This document shows, piece after piece, positions 9,301 through 17,146 of a stretch of DNA of 64,000 nucleotides. The notes below the pieces were generated by a model. It did not search any database. It saw nothing but the letters and a program-made list of their open reading frames with translations, and was not told where the DNA came from. Within the stretch, counting starts at the first letter, position 1. The number at the start of each line of letters is the position of its first letter. Both the position numbers and the translations under genes were made by a program. Origin of the DNA: Modicisalibacter ilicicola DSM 19980 (GTDB lineage Bacteria > Pseudomonadota > Gammaproteobacteria > Pseudomonadales > Halomonadaceae); assembly GCF_900128925.1 (NCBI RefSeq), contig NZ_FQUJ01000016.1:17921-81920 (forward strand). The letters run 5' to 3'.

Positions 9301-9897
9301 GCCAGAAACTACGTGGATATAGAAAGCCGTTTGTCGGTCATTGGGGAGATTCAGCTGGCCAACAAGGTCTATCGAAAAATGGCCAAGCAACTAAGTACGG
9401 ATGGTTCAAGAAACCTCACCTGGAGAAAACTTATATTTTGTCTCGACAAGGCTTTTTCCTTGAATCGGACACAGCCACTATTGATGTTCTTTTGGCTGGC
9501 TCTTATGACCTTTTTTTCTTTCTTATTTCTTTCCGATCACCGCAACATTGAAGAAATTGGTGCTGATCGTCAAGAATTAGTCAATACTTATTTACAAGAG
9601 GAGCGATGGAACAATTGGAAAGCCCTGGGACTCGCAGTGTCTTATGCGATCCCATTCTATGGAGGGGCGAAATATGAAACTACGCGCGCCAGAATTCTAG
9701 GCAGTACCTGCAATCCCTTCGATGAGACCGACAATCCGAATAACAATAATCAGCCTTTACTTTGTCGTCCTCTTTGTCAAAGTGGTTTGTCGCTTTCACC
9801 CCACGACCTGGCACAAACTATTTCAATATTTCAATTCATACTATGGATATTTCTCGCCGCCAATCTGCCTGCCATCATAAGACGACGCAATACATAG
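6304..9897 (+). CDS. Large AT-rich membrane protein with beta-solenoid-like repeats, function unknown
   Basis: I do not recognise a characterised family. Of the 1197 residues, about 1-340 are a polar, acidic N-terminal region. About 345-1000 consist of irregular repeats of the form G-x-[LIV]-x-[LIV]-x(4-6)-[IV]-x-G, for example GDLNLCESEIEH, GNLILDGTRTKGDIDL and GNITIHEANIEGEL, as expected for a right-handed beta-helix of the pentapeptide or bactofilin sort. A conserved-looking link (about 1010-1055) precedes hydrophobic segments near 1058-1078, 1105-1120 and 1173-1192, so the C-terminus is membrane-anchored. Base composition and codon use (many AAT, AAA, ATA) are clearly AT-richer than all neighbours, suggesting horizontal acquisition. 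The ATG follows an AAGAGAAAAG stretch. It stands alone, convergent with the nnrU remnant. Confidence 0.85.
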   Translation: MYWHHLDPLEQCKDTTILNAANEVRHFLGGQLTNVCDDHGRGIRYQLGNTFYREMSRVSEKSKTTLLFRIPITFDAQGIKLSRSLASTLKDCTDYQDIFVIYTIRNDGTPCKTIMRWPPSEHLNEFIEDENIDDDKADDIFCLRSLLKATKPGNSAPMVPHLVVKNIDTDTGDAEGNDSELYLFSWQIIDEKPENFCLENCDEFSDQQYTLLEKLLNHDDSKTSDEPKTISNILDIEKQKINERLEENRDCTTANKTKHIIVNATSVYCQEIDKKSSDNGKGTQNTNSIDRINALSYRPRLLFPRHEIRQLSNGIQLLCQKKKRERISAEHLFRLIGKSAKEGEGKVFDDQNNCHVELSNLYITSKEAIRFVHRLDLSLTLIDVKFAGDVVLDNCIITGSIMFRSCHFYQGFSAKDATIKGSLTLNDCFIDGGTNVDTPKRLKPALALHGLKIHNSFFADRLRVHGRIRAQWMQIGNIFSARGLRVFPRPEPYDQDAGHSKAVVDFRHTRVSGPMDLSSQVADGGGGSPQENQRTRLQGDCLLSGVKAEVLQMNGVFVKGDLHLMSAQIESAVEFDCISSTDLPHLGWRTQIEGDLEMAYLHCEYINGRGIRVSGDLNLCESEIEHSCHLDIGFRNSARTLIQGNLILDGTRTKGDIDLCGARIKGELRLVSGSCQRLIANVTWRKTQYFHDNSVSQEPEERIQDRLELVPTWVQKDVVLLDCCLGTLSMVGISIDDSITTNNLVVNGRVRFWGSRRKIFLREQIQENLNNEGWSYNALNESIESKMRDIISHVDSIDFRTLYAEGGLNLSKICNSNVREIDNAIMLDNATIKNNLVILTENADDIKTRLIGNITIHEANIEGELDARGLQVISGSFMASNMRVSGAVWLASGNEQSQGDEQELEEPKLEVKKSIVLQGLVAPKLVIDGHSILDHDHPDACIDLSGARINNLVIKNLAPPFPVPLNLQAIQVNNWGIKPEECLTLLHGTHLPGRKSYFDARNYVDIESRLSVIGEIQLANKVYRKMAKQLSTDGSRNLTWRKLIFCLDKAFSLNRTQPLLMFFWLALMTFFSFLFLSDHRNIEEIGADRQELVNTYLQEERWNNWKALGLAVSYAIPFYGGAKYETTRARILGSTCNPFDETDNPNNNNQPLLCRPLCQSGLSLSPHDLAQTISIFQFILWIFLAANLPAIIRRRNT

Positions 9898-9919
9898 CCA
9901 CCCCGCTGCTTCATGGCCC

Positions 9920-10089
9920 TTACCCCATCACCGTACGACCGATCAGCCAGACATGCAGCCAGAAGACGAAAGCGACGTAGAGCGCCAATCCCGCGACGAT
10001 CACGATGACGTCGCCGCCGCGCTTTACCGGCACGCTGGGCACGGCCCGCGCATGGCGTCGGCGAAACGACAGCAGATCGAGCACTGCCC
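9920..10089 (-). pseudogene. Truncated 3' end of the nnrU-like gene
   Basis: On the minus strand this segment encodes the last 55 or so residues of the NnrU-like protein found intact at 17147-17719: AVLDLLSFRRRHARAVP... through HVWLIGRTVMG. The frame and a stop codon (TAA here, TAG in the intact gene) are kept. Upstream of 10089 the similarity stops abruptly and no start or signal remains. A longer frame runs on to 10228 but its first half is unrelated sequence overlapping dddR. It is a gene remnant produced by duplication, not a functional gene. The remaining DNA between 10090 and dddR (to 10148) shows nothing recognisable. Confidence 0.85.
9921..10089. repeat. Left 169-bp direct repeat bracketing the ddd operon
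   Basis: Base-by-base comparison with 17148-17316 (offset 7227) gives 167 identities in 169 positions. The mismatches are at 9971/17198 (A/G) and 10006/17233 (T/C). Identity starts exactly inside the nnrU stop codon and ends at 10089/17316. The two copies are in the same orientation and bracket dddR-dddD-dddA-dddC. Confidence 0.92.
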
Positions 10090-10148
10090 GCTCGGCAGAG
10101 TGGCGGAGACAAATGCAAGTGCAGCGGCTCAAGTGCCAGCGGGCGAGT

Positions 10149-11057
10149 TCAGCCTCCCCCTGACATCCAATCCCCCCAGGCCTCTCGAACGGCAGCCATC
10201 GCCGCCGTGACAGCAGGCTCCAATGCACGATCCCGACGGCATACGAATCCCAGTTCGGCGTCGACCGCCACGCTGTCGGCGATGGTCACCCCGTCGGCAT
10301 GGGCGGCGCGCAACGCCAGGCTGTCCCGCGCCAGCGCGAGGGCAACCCCGGACTTGACCAGATCGAGCATCGACGGCTCAAGATCGACACGCGCCACGAC
10401 GTTCTGTTCGACCCCTTCGGCGCTGAAAATGCGCGCGAGCAGGCGCGAATGAATCGATTCCGGTGGAGTGGCAATCCAGGGCAGTGCCGCCAGCTCGTGC
10501 CATCCCTTACCACTGACCTGACTCGCCCAGCCAGGGGGCGCGATGACCCGATAGCGGAAACGTGCCAGCGCCACTACCTGGAAGCGATCATGAAAATCGG
10601 GAAATCCCGGGAACCCCAAGGTATAGGCCACGTCCAGATTGCCCAGTTCTACTTCGCGCAGCACGGCCCCCGACATGCCATGGCACAACTCGAAGGCAAG
10701 CCCCGGATAACGCTTGGCAAGCAGCCCTAGGAAGGCCCCCAGACGCAGGAATTCCGGATCGAGGATCGTGCCGATCCTCAGACTGCCCAGCAGCGGGCCC
10801 TTCATGCCGGTCGCCGCCGCATCGAATTCGGCTGCCGCCGCCAGCGCACGCTCGGCCGCCGGCAGCAGCTTGCGCCCCGCATCGGTCAGCCGCATGCCGC
10901 GTGGAGTACGCTCGAACAGCACCAGGTCCAACGTCGATTGCAGTTTCTTGATCTGCAGGCTCAAGGCTGGCTGGGTCAGGCACAAGCGCTCCGCCGCCCG
11001 GGTCAGGTTACCCTCCCGGGCGACGGTCACGAAGGCTCGTAGACCGGCATAGTCCAT
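10149..11057 (-). CDS. dddR: LysR-family regulator of the DMSP operon (DddR-like)
   Basis: A 302-residue LysR-type transcriptional regulator. The N-terminal winged HTH reads MDYAGLRAFVTVAREGNLTRAAERLCLTQPALS over residues 1-33, followed by the linker helix (LQIKKLQSTLDLVLFERTPRGM) and a periplasmic-binding-like effector domain to the C-terminus. It is the last gene of a minus-strand run dddC-dddA-dddD-dddR; its ATG is 11 bp after the dddD stop, so it is probably co-transcribed. By position it is expected to activate the operon in response to DMSP or a breakdown product such as 3-hydroxypropionate. The LysR assignment is firm; the DddR role is inferred from context. Confidence 0.85.
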   Translation of the reverse strand: MDYAGLRAFVTVAREGNLTRAAERLCLTQPALSLQIKKLQSTLDLVLFERTPRGMRLTDAGRKLLPAAERALAAAAEFDAAATGMKGPLLGSLRIGTILDPEFLRLGAFLGLLAKRYPGLAFELCHGMSGAVLREVELGNLDVAYTLGFPGFPDFHDRFQVVALARFRYRVIAPPGWASQVSGKGWHELAALPWIATPPESIHSRLLARIFSAEGVEQNVVARVDLEPSMLDLVKSGVALALARDSLALRAAHADGVTIADSVAVDAELGFVCRRDRALEPAVTAAMAAVREAWGDWMSGGG

Positions 11058-11068
11058 GGTTGCGTCTC

Positions 11069-13582
11069 TCAGCTCGGCAGATACTCCCGGCTCCAGCGTT
11101 CACTGACGGCGCCAGACTCGATCATGGCATCGATCGCGGCCTCGTCGTAGCCCAGTTCGCACAGCACTTCCCGGGTCGAGGCGCCATACTGCTGCGCCGG
11201 TTCGAGGGCGTAGATCTTCCCGCGCACGGGGCGAATCGCATAGGGGTCGAGCTGGGTGACCACGTGGCCACTCGGATGATCCTCATAGACCGAGAAGGAG
11301 TAGCTGCCGCGATCGGTTCCCGGCGTGCCGTCGGCGGGTCGACTGTGGTAGGCACGAATGGTGTCCAGGTTCTCGCACACCGCCGCCGCGACACCGCACT
11401 TCTGGAGCCGGTTGACCCAATCCCCGGCCTCCGCGCCGATGAAGGCATTGGCCAGAAAGGCCGCCCTGCCTTCCTTGACGACTTCCGCGAACCCTTCCAA
11501 TCCCGCGACCTTGTCGATGCGCTCGACATCCGACTCATAGGCACTCAGCAGGACATAGCTGCCAGAGGAGGTGTAGTAGAAACGGGCCAGATCATCGAAG
11601 CCGTTGCACTCCCGTCCCGCCGGTTCGTCGAACAGCCCACGCCGTTCGTAGTCATAGCAGAATGGCATTTGCGCGAGGCCGCTGAGTGCGGCCAGGGAGG
11701 TGCGCGGCCGCCCAACCCGTCCGGTCTTGAGCTTCTGGTAAAGCGCCGCGGCGATGCCCAGTGAACCGCCAAAGCCGCACATCACATCGATCGTGCCCAC
11801 ATGGGCATGTTCCTCCGGCGTGTCCATCTCCCCCCCGAAGCGCAGCATGATGCCGGTGGTGGCCTGCACCAGATCATCGTAGCCCAGATAGTTGGTGCGC
11901 GGCCCGGGGCGAACGCCACCGAAGCAATCCAGCTGGCAGAATATCGCCTCGGGGTTGAGCGCCCGCAATCCCTGGGCATCCAAGCCCATCGCCCTAACCT
12001 GCCTGTCGGTGGCGTTCCAGACGATCACATCGGCGGACTTGACCAGTTTCACAAAGATCTCGCGGCCTTCGGGGGCACTGATATCGGTCAGCACCGAGCG
12101 CTTGCCACGCATATGCGACATGCCGAAGATCACCGTGTTCCAGCAGTCATAGAACGGCTTGGACGGATCGAGCTTGATGACCTCCGCACCGAAACGGGCG
12201 AGATAAGCCACCGAATGCGGGCCGGCGATCACATTGCACAGATCGAGAATGCGCACGCCCTGAAGCCAACCATCCCGGGCATTCTTGGCACGCACCCGCG
12301 GCAGCTTGGTCTCGATGGCCGTGAGACGCCTCAACGCCGTTTCGAAGCTCACCCAGCGGCGTGGCTGCGGTTCCAGCATCTCCTCGCCACTCTCCTCGAG
12401 CCAAACCATCGGCCCCGGTTGCGTCATGGTGCCGAACTCGGGATCCTCGACCTCGATCATCAGCCCCGCCGTCTCGGCATGATCGTCATGGATCCATTCC
12501 TGCAGCCAGCGCTGGGGGGCGCCGGGGAACTTGCCGCGACCGAAGATGCGCTCCCACTCCTTGGCAGTGCGGGTGATGAACACCTCCTTCATGCGCGCGG
12601 CGATCTTGTCGGCCCAGAACTTCGGCAGCGGATAGACGCCGAGCGATACGTCGGATGCCCATTCGCTGACCGGTCGATAGGTGTCCTCCTCCTCGCGGAG
12701 CCCCTCCTCGACCAGTTCGTCGTAGATGCCCAGGGTCTTGAGACAGCGTTTGGCGTGGGACTTGTGACTCGGACAGACGACATAGAACTGGCGCCCATCC
12801 TTGCACTTGTAGCTGCGGTAGAACGGATCGAGCAACTCCTGCAGCTCGTCATAGCTCAAGTTCATCGGCAAGCCTTCGATCCGCCGACGTTCGATCTCCT
12901 GCTCCCGCTGGGTCTTGTAACGTTCCGGGTAGTCCTCGATCTTGATCGAGTTGTAGCTAAGCCCCTCCATGACAGCCGCGACCAGCGGCACCTCGACCTG
13001 ATCGCCGAGGCCGGTGCGCTCCCGCGCCTGCAAGGCAAGCACCACAGCAGAGGCCGCCAGCATGGTGCCGTAGGCGGATGCCAGGGGCAGCGGCGAGAAG
13101 GAGGGGTTGACGCCCATCAGCACCCGGTTGAGACCCATGTCGGTAAAGACGCCCGAATTGGCCGCGATCACGCTCTCGAACGCTCGCCAATCCCGGCGCA
13201 GCTCGTCATTGGAGGCAAACCCCGGGATCGACAGGGTAATCAGCTCCGGTCGTGCCTCTCGCAATTGCTGGAAGTCGAGGCCGAGTCGCGCCATCACCCC
13301 GGGGCGAAAGCTCTCGATCACGATATCGGCTTCCTCGATCAAGTCTCTGGCCTGCTCGAGGCCTTCGGCGGTCTTGAGATCGATCTGCACGATCAACTTG
13401 TTGCGGTTCAGCGTGGCATTGGCCGGGGTCGTCCACAATGGCCCCCCGGGAGGATCGACATGCACCACCGTGGCGCCCAGATCGGCGAGAATCATCGCCA
13501 CGGCGGGCCCTGCCATGTACTGGCCGAAGTCGATGACCTTGACGCCGATCAGCGGCAGCGCGGAGTGAGGATTGCCGGGCAT
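11069..13582 (-). CDS. dddD: DMSP CoA-transferase/lyase, tandem class III CoA-transferase (DddD)
   Basis: About 837 residues with two CaiB/BaiF-type domains in tandem: first about 10-400 (VKVIDFGQYMAGPAVAMILADLG near the N-terminus), second about 435-837 (VRILDLCNVIAGPHSVAYLARFG). That size and double-domain layout is characteristic of DddD, which attaches CoA to DMSP and splits it into DMS and 3-hydroxypropionyl-CoA. In domain 2 an aspartate sits in GTIDVMCGFGGSLGIAAAL at about residue 599, where the class III nucleophile is expected. The matching place in domain 1 (PLASAYGTMLAA, about 165) lacks it. The ATG at 13582 follows GGAGAGAACC and is preferred over an ATG four codons upstream. Neighbouring 3-hydroxypropionate oxidation genes support the DMSP role; a carnitine- or formyl-type CoA-transferase is the alternative. 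Confidence 0.87.
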   Translation of the reverse strand: MPGNPHSALPLIGVKVIDFGQYMAGPAVAMILADLGATVVHVDPPGGPLWTTPANATLNRNKLIVQIDLKTAEGLEQARDLIEEADIVIESFRPGVMARLGLDFQQLREARPELITLSIPGFASNDELRRDWRAFESVIAANSGVFTDMGLNRVLMGVNPSFSPLPLASAYGTMLAASAVVLALQARERTGLGDQVEVPLVAAVMEGLSYNSIKIEDYPERYKTQREQEIERRRIEGLPMNLSYDELQELLDPFYRSYKCKDGRQFYVVCPSHKSHAKRCLKTLGIYDELVEEGLREEEDTYRPVSEWASDVSLGVYPLPKFWADKIAARMKEVFITRTAKEWERIFGRGKFPGAPQRWLQEWIHDDHAETAGLMIEVEDPEFGTMTQPGPMVWLEESGEEMLEPQPRRWVSFETALRRLTAIETKLPRVRAKNARDGWLQGVRILDLCNVIAGPHSVAYLARFGAEVIKLDPSKPFYDCWNTVIFGMSHMRGKRSVLTDISAPEGREIFVKLVKSADVIVWNATDRQVRAMGLDAQGLRALNPEAIFCQLDCFGGVRPGPRTNYLGYDDLVQATTGIMLRFGGEMDTPEEHAHVGTIDVMCGFGGSLGIAAALYQKLKTGRVGRPRTSLAALSGLAQMPFCYDYERRGLFDEPAGRECNGFDDLARFYYTSSGSYVLLSAYESDVERIDKVAGLEGFAEVVKEGRAAFLANAFIGAEAGDWVNRLQKCGVAAAVCENLDTIRAYHSRPADGTPGTDRGSYSFSVYEDHPSGHVVTQLDPYAIRPVRGKIYALEPAQQYGASTREVLCELGYDEAAIDAMIESGAVSERWSREYLPS

Positions 13583-13630
13583 GGTTCTCTCCATTGCAGG
13601 CGTATGAAGAATGGCCAGGGGGACGACCGT

Positions 13631-15379
13631 TTAGGGTGCTTGCGTCTCTTGAGCCCGTCTGGAATCAGCGGCTGAGTTGGCACGGTTGTTTTCATTAGCC
13701 GAATCATCGCTATGGCGTAGTCCGTCTGCGATGATCCAGCGCGCCGCCTTTTCCGCGATCATCAGCGTAGGCGCATTGGTGTTGCCACTGGTGATCGTCG
13801 GCATGATGCTGGCATCGACCACCCGCAGGCCTGCGATACCCCGAACCCTGAGTCGTGTGTCGAGCACCGCGAACGGATCATCGTCACGCCCCATCTTCAC
13901 CGTGCCTACAGGGTGGAAGATGGTGCTGGCGATATCACCGGCCAGCTTGGTTAGCTCCTCGTCGGTCTGGTACTGGACACCCGGCCGCCATTCCTCGGGC
14001 TGGTATTTGGCAAGCGCGGGCTGCGCCACGATCTCGCGTACCTGACGCAGGCTGGCGGCCGCCTCCCGGCGATCCTCGTCGGTGCTCAGATAATTCGGCG
14101 CGATGAGCGGCGGATCGTCACAGCGATTCGAGCGAATATGGACCGAACCGCGGCTGGTGGGATTGAGGTTGCATACGCTTGCGGTGAAGGCGGGGAACTT
14201 GTGTAGCCCTTCACCGAAGGCATCCAGGCTGAGGGGCTGTACGTGGTATTCCAGATTGGCATGCGGGTGACTCAGATCCGAGCGGGTAAAGGCGCCGAGC
14301 TGGCTCGGTGACATGCTCATCGGCCCGGATCGGCGCAGCATGTATTCAAGGCCGATCTTGGCCTTGCCGAACAGACTGCTGGTGAGCACATTGAGTGTCT
14401 TTACGCCCTGTACCTTGAACACGGCGCGGATCTGCAGATGATCCTGCAGGTTCTCGCCCACCCCTGGCGCATCACGCACGACCTCGATGCCCTGGGCCTT
14501 GAGCAGCGCCGCCGGACCGACACCGGAAAGCTGCAGGATCTGCGGTGAGCCGATGGCCCCTGCGCAGAGAACGACTTCATTGTTGGCACGGACGGTGGCC
14601 GCATCGCCGCCCCGGCGCACGACGGCGCCCACGCAGCGAGTACCGCCCTCTCCCGTCGACTCGAACACCAGGCGCTCGACCTGGGCGCCGGTCCAGACGG
14701 TCAAATTCGACCTATCTCTAATAGGGCGCAAGAACGCCTTCGAGGTATTCCAACGCCATCCCGAGCGCTGGTTGACCTCGAAATACCCCACACCGGCATT
14801 GTCGCCCGTGTTGAAGTCCTCGGTACGCTCGAATCCCGCCTCACCGGCGGCTTCGGCAAAGGCCTCGAGGATTTCCCAGCTCAGCCGCTGCTTTTCGACG
14901 CGCCACTCGCCGCCGTTGCCATGCAACTGTGCGAAGCGATCGCCGTTCCTGGCCTCGGGAGTGGCGCCGTTATCCAGGCGGTAATGATCCTCGTGAGCCT
15001 TGAAGTCGGGTAGCGAATTCTCCCAGTTCCAGGCGTCGTCACCGGTCAATTCGGCCCAGTGGTCATAGTCCCGCGCCTGGCCGCGCATGTAGATCATGCC
15101 GTTGATCGAGGAGCAGCCGCCCAGGGTCTTGCCGCGCGGATAGCGCAGTGAGCGTCCATTGAGCCCCGCCTCCGGCTCGGTCTGGTAGAGCCAGTCGGTG
15201 CGCGGGTTGCCGATGCAATAGAGATACCCCACCGGAATATGGATCCAGGGGTAATTGTCTTTCTGGCCAGCTTCAAGCAGCAGGACTCGTTTCGAGGAAT
15301 CCTTGCTTAGCCGGTTGGCCAGCAGGCAACCGGCGGAACCGGCCCCTACAATGATGTAATCGAAGGCATCGCGTGGCAT
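13631..15379 (-). CDS. dddA: GMC-family FAD alcohol dehydrogenase (DddA, 3-hydroxypropionate oxidation)
   Basis: A glucose-methanol-choline oxidoreductase of about 582 residues, resembling choline dehydrogenase. The dinucleotide fold DYIIVGAGSAGCLLANRLS is at the N-terminus, the GMC signature GGCSSINGMIYMRGQARDYDHW near residue 85, and the C-terminal active-site region has FHPVGTVKMG and the DASIMPTITSGNTNAP segment. In DddD-type clusters this enzyme oxidises 3-hydroxypropionate to malonate semialdehyde. The start at 15379 follows GGAGATCAATGTC; an ATG five codons upstream (15394) overlaps the dddC stop and is possible through coupling. Without the neighbours it would be called a choline dehydrogenase-like protein; no betaine aldehyde dehydrogenase or BetI is adjacent. 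Confidence 0.85.
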   Translation of the reverse strand: MPRDAFDYIIVGAGSAGCLLANRLSKDSSKRVLLLEAGQKDNYPWIHIPVGYLYCIGNPRTDWLYQTEPEAGLNGRSLRYPRGKTLGGCSSINGMIYMRGQARDYDHWAELTGDDAWNWENSLPDFKAHEDHYRLDNGATPEARNGDRFAQLHGNGGEWRVEKQRLSWEILEAFAEAAGEAGFERTEDFNTGDNAGVGYFEVNQRSGWRWNTSKAFLRPIRDRSNLTVWTGAQVERLVFESTGEGGTRCVGAVVRRGGDAATVRANNEVVLCAGAIGSPQILQLSGVGPAALLKAQGIEVVRDAPGVGENLQDHLQIRAVFKVQGVKTLNVLTSSLFGKAKIGLEYMLRRSGPMSMSPSQLGAFTRSDLSHPHANLEYHVQPLSLDAFGEGLHKFPAFTASVCNLNPTSRGSVHIRSNRCDDPPLIAPNYLSTDEDRREAAASLRQVREIVAQPALAKYQPEEWRPGVQYQTDEELTKLAGDIASTIFHPVGTVKMGRDDDPFAVLDTRLRVRGIAGLRVVDASIMPTITSGNTNAPTLMIAEKAARWIIADGLRHSDDSANENNRANSAADSRRAQETQAP

Positions 15380-15393
15380 GACATTGATCTCCA

Positions 15394-16893
15394 TCAGCGG
15401 GACACAGGCATGGCGAACTCAGCACCCTTGGTGATGCTTTCCGGCCAACGCTGCATGATCGATTTCTGCTTGGTGTAAAAGCGCACGCCCTCCTCGCCAT
15501 AGGCATGCATGTCGCCGAACAGGCTCTTCTTCCAGCCACCGAAACCGTGCCATGCCATCGGCACGGGAATCGGCACATTGATACCCACCATGCCGACCTG
15601 AACCTGGCGGCCGAACTCGCGTGCCGCGTTGCCATCCCGGGTGAAGAGGCTGACGCCATTGCCATATTCATGATCATTGATGAGTTTCACGCCCTCGGCA
15701 AAATCCTTGGCCCGGACGCAGGAAAGCACGGGGCCGAAGATTTCCTCGCGATAGATCGCCATATCGGCGGTGACATGATCGAAGAGCGTGCCCCCCAGCC
15801 AGAACCCGTCTTCATGCCCCGGCACCTGCTGATCCCGACCATCGACCACCAGCTCGGCGCCCTGCTCGATGCCCTTGGCGATGTAGCCGGTGATCTTGTC
15901 CCGCGCCGCCGCGGACACGATCGGCCCCATTTCGGCATCGGCTTCGAGACCATTGGTAATCTTCAGCTGGCGCACCCGGTCAGTGAGCATGGGGATGAGA
16001 CGATCGCCGACATCGCCGACCAGCACCGCCACCGAGATCGCCATGCAACGCTCGCCTGCGGATCCGTAAGCGGCACCGATCAGCGCATCGACCGCCTTGT
16101 CGAGATCCGCGTCCGGCATCACCAGCATGTGGTTCTTGGCGCCGCCAAGCGCCTGCACTCGCTTGCCGTTTCGGGCGCCGGTTTCATAGATGTAGTTGGC
16201 GATCGGGGTCGAGCCGACAAACGAAATCGCCTTGACGTCCTCGTGCTCCAGCAATGCATCCACCGCGACCTTGTCGCCCTGCACCACATTGAAGACGCCA
16301 TCCGGAAAACCCGCCTCCTTCATCAACTCGGCATACAAAAGCGATGGCGTCGGATCGGTCGGCGAGGGTTTCAGGATGAAGGTATTGCCCGCGGCAATCG
16401 CTACCGGGAACATCCACATCGGTACCATGACCGGGAAATTGAAGGGCGTGATGCCCGCCACCACGCCGAGTGGCTGGCGCATGGTCCAGTTGTCGATGCC
16501 GGTGGACACCTGGTCGGTGTAGTCGCCCTTGAGCAGCTGGGGCATGCCGCAGGCGAACTCGACGATATCGATGCCCCGCTCCACCTCGCCACAGGCATCG
16601 CTGAACACCTTGCCATGCTCGAGGGTGATCGCCCGGGCCAGCTCTTCCTTGTGCTGGTTGAGCAACTGCAGGAACCTGTTCATCAGGCGGGCCCGACGGA
16701 TGGCGGGCATGGCAGCCCAGGCCGGAAATGCCGCGGCGGCTGCCGCTACAGCGGCGTCCACATCCTTGGCATCCGCCAGGGCGACACGACCGGTGATGGT
16801 CCCGGTGGCGGGATTGAAGACGTCCTGAGTCCGCCCGGAACCTCCGGCGGCAGAGCGTCCAGCGATGAAGTGATCGATATTTGCAATGCTCAT
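15394..16893 (-). CDS. dddC: CoA-acylating (methyl)malonate-semialdehyde dehydrogenase (DddC)
   Basis: A 499-residue aldehyde dehydrogenase of the MmsA type, which converts malonate semialdehyde plus CoA and NAD+ to acetyl-CoA and CO2. It has the MmsA-typical [16 protein letters not shown] stretch near residue 147, the [19 protein letters not shown] segment near 250, and the catalytic cysteine in GSAGERCMA near 280. The start at 16893 follows AACGGGGGC; the frame stays open 38 codons further upstream but without a ribosome-binding site. It is the first gene of the minus-strand ddd operon and its stop overlaps the dddA region by a single base. A role in valine catabolism (mmsA) is the alternative, but no mmsB or other valine genes are adjacent. 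Confidence 0.88.
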   Translation of the reverse strand: MSIANIDHFIAGRSAAGGSGRTQDVFNPATGTITGRVALADAKDVDAAVAAAAAAFPAWAAMPAIRRARLMNRFLQLLNQHKEELARAITLEHGKVFSDACGEVERGIDIVEFACGMPQLLKGDYTDQVSTGIDNWTMRQPLGVVAGITPFNFPVMVPMWMFPVAIAAGNTFILKPSPTDPTPSLLYAELMKEAGFPDGVFNVVQGDKVAVDALLEHEDVKAISFVGSTPIANYIYETGARNGKRVQALGGAKNHMLVMPDADLDKAVDALIGAAYGSAGERCMAISVAVLVGDVGDRLIPMLTDRVRQLKITNGLEADAEMGPIVSAAARDKITGYIAKGIEQGAELVVDGRDQQVPGHEDGFWLGGTLFDHVTADMAIYREEIFGPVLSCVRAKDFAEGVKLINDHEYGNGVSLFTRDGNAAREFGRQVQVGMVGINVPIPVPMAWHGFGGWKKSLFGDMHAYGEEGVRFYTKQKSIMQRWPESITKGAEFAMPVSR

Positions 16894-17146
16894 GATCAAG
16901 CCCCCGTTAATGCTATTGTTTTCCTTCCAGGCGGTTTGCAGACTCGCCTGGCTGGGCATAGGGGTAAACTGCGCGGTATGCGTCAGGAAATCCAATGACT
17001 TCTTCAAAACGCGATCATAAGCAGCGCTAATATCGCAAGCGCATCATACGCATCGATCGGGAAAGACAGGGATAGTGGTCGTTGAGACTTCAGCGCCGAT
17101 ACCTGATCAACGACTCGGGGCCGAGTCGCTTGGCGTTACACCGCAA
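16894..17146 (-). promoter_or_regulatory. Upstream region of the ddd operon
   Basis: This 253-bp stretch lies between dddC and the nnrU stop and should contain the ddd promoter and DddR sites, since the operon has no other leader. I find no convincing -35/-10 pair and no single clear T-N11-A LysR box, so the exact sites remain undefined. It also holds the inverted repeat listed at 17111-17128. Confidence 0.4.
17111..17128. terminator. 8-bp inverted repeat between nnrU and dddC
   Basis: CGACTCGG and CCGAGTCG are perfectly complementary across a GG, 19 bp past the nnrU stop. It could be a factor-assisted terminator for the macrodomain-nnrU operon, since a T-run is lacking, or an operator for the ddd operon. 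Confidence 0.35.

Noticed and set aside
11801-13675. A 624-codon plus-strand open frame opposite dddD
   Set aside because: Antisense shadow of a strongly supported gene; Gly/His/Arg/Leu-rich product without motifs.
13631-16893. Reading dddA/dddC as choline dehydrogenase and a betaine aldehyde dehydrogenase (osmoprotectant synthesis)
   Set aside because: The aldehyde dehydrogenase has MmsA-type CoA-acylating features rather than BetB ones, there is no BetI, and the tandem CoA-transferase and LysR gene fit the DMSP set instead.
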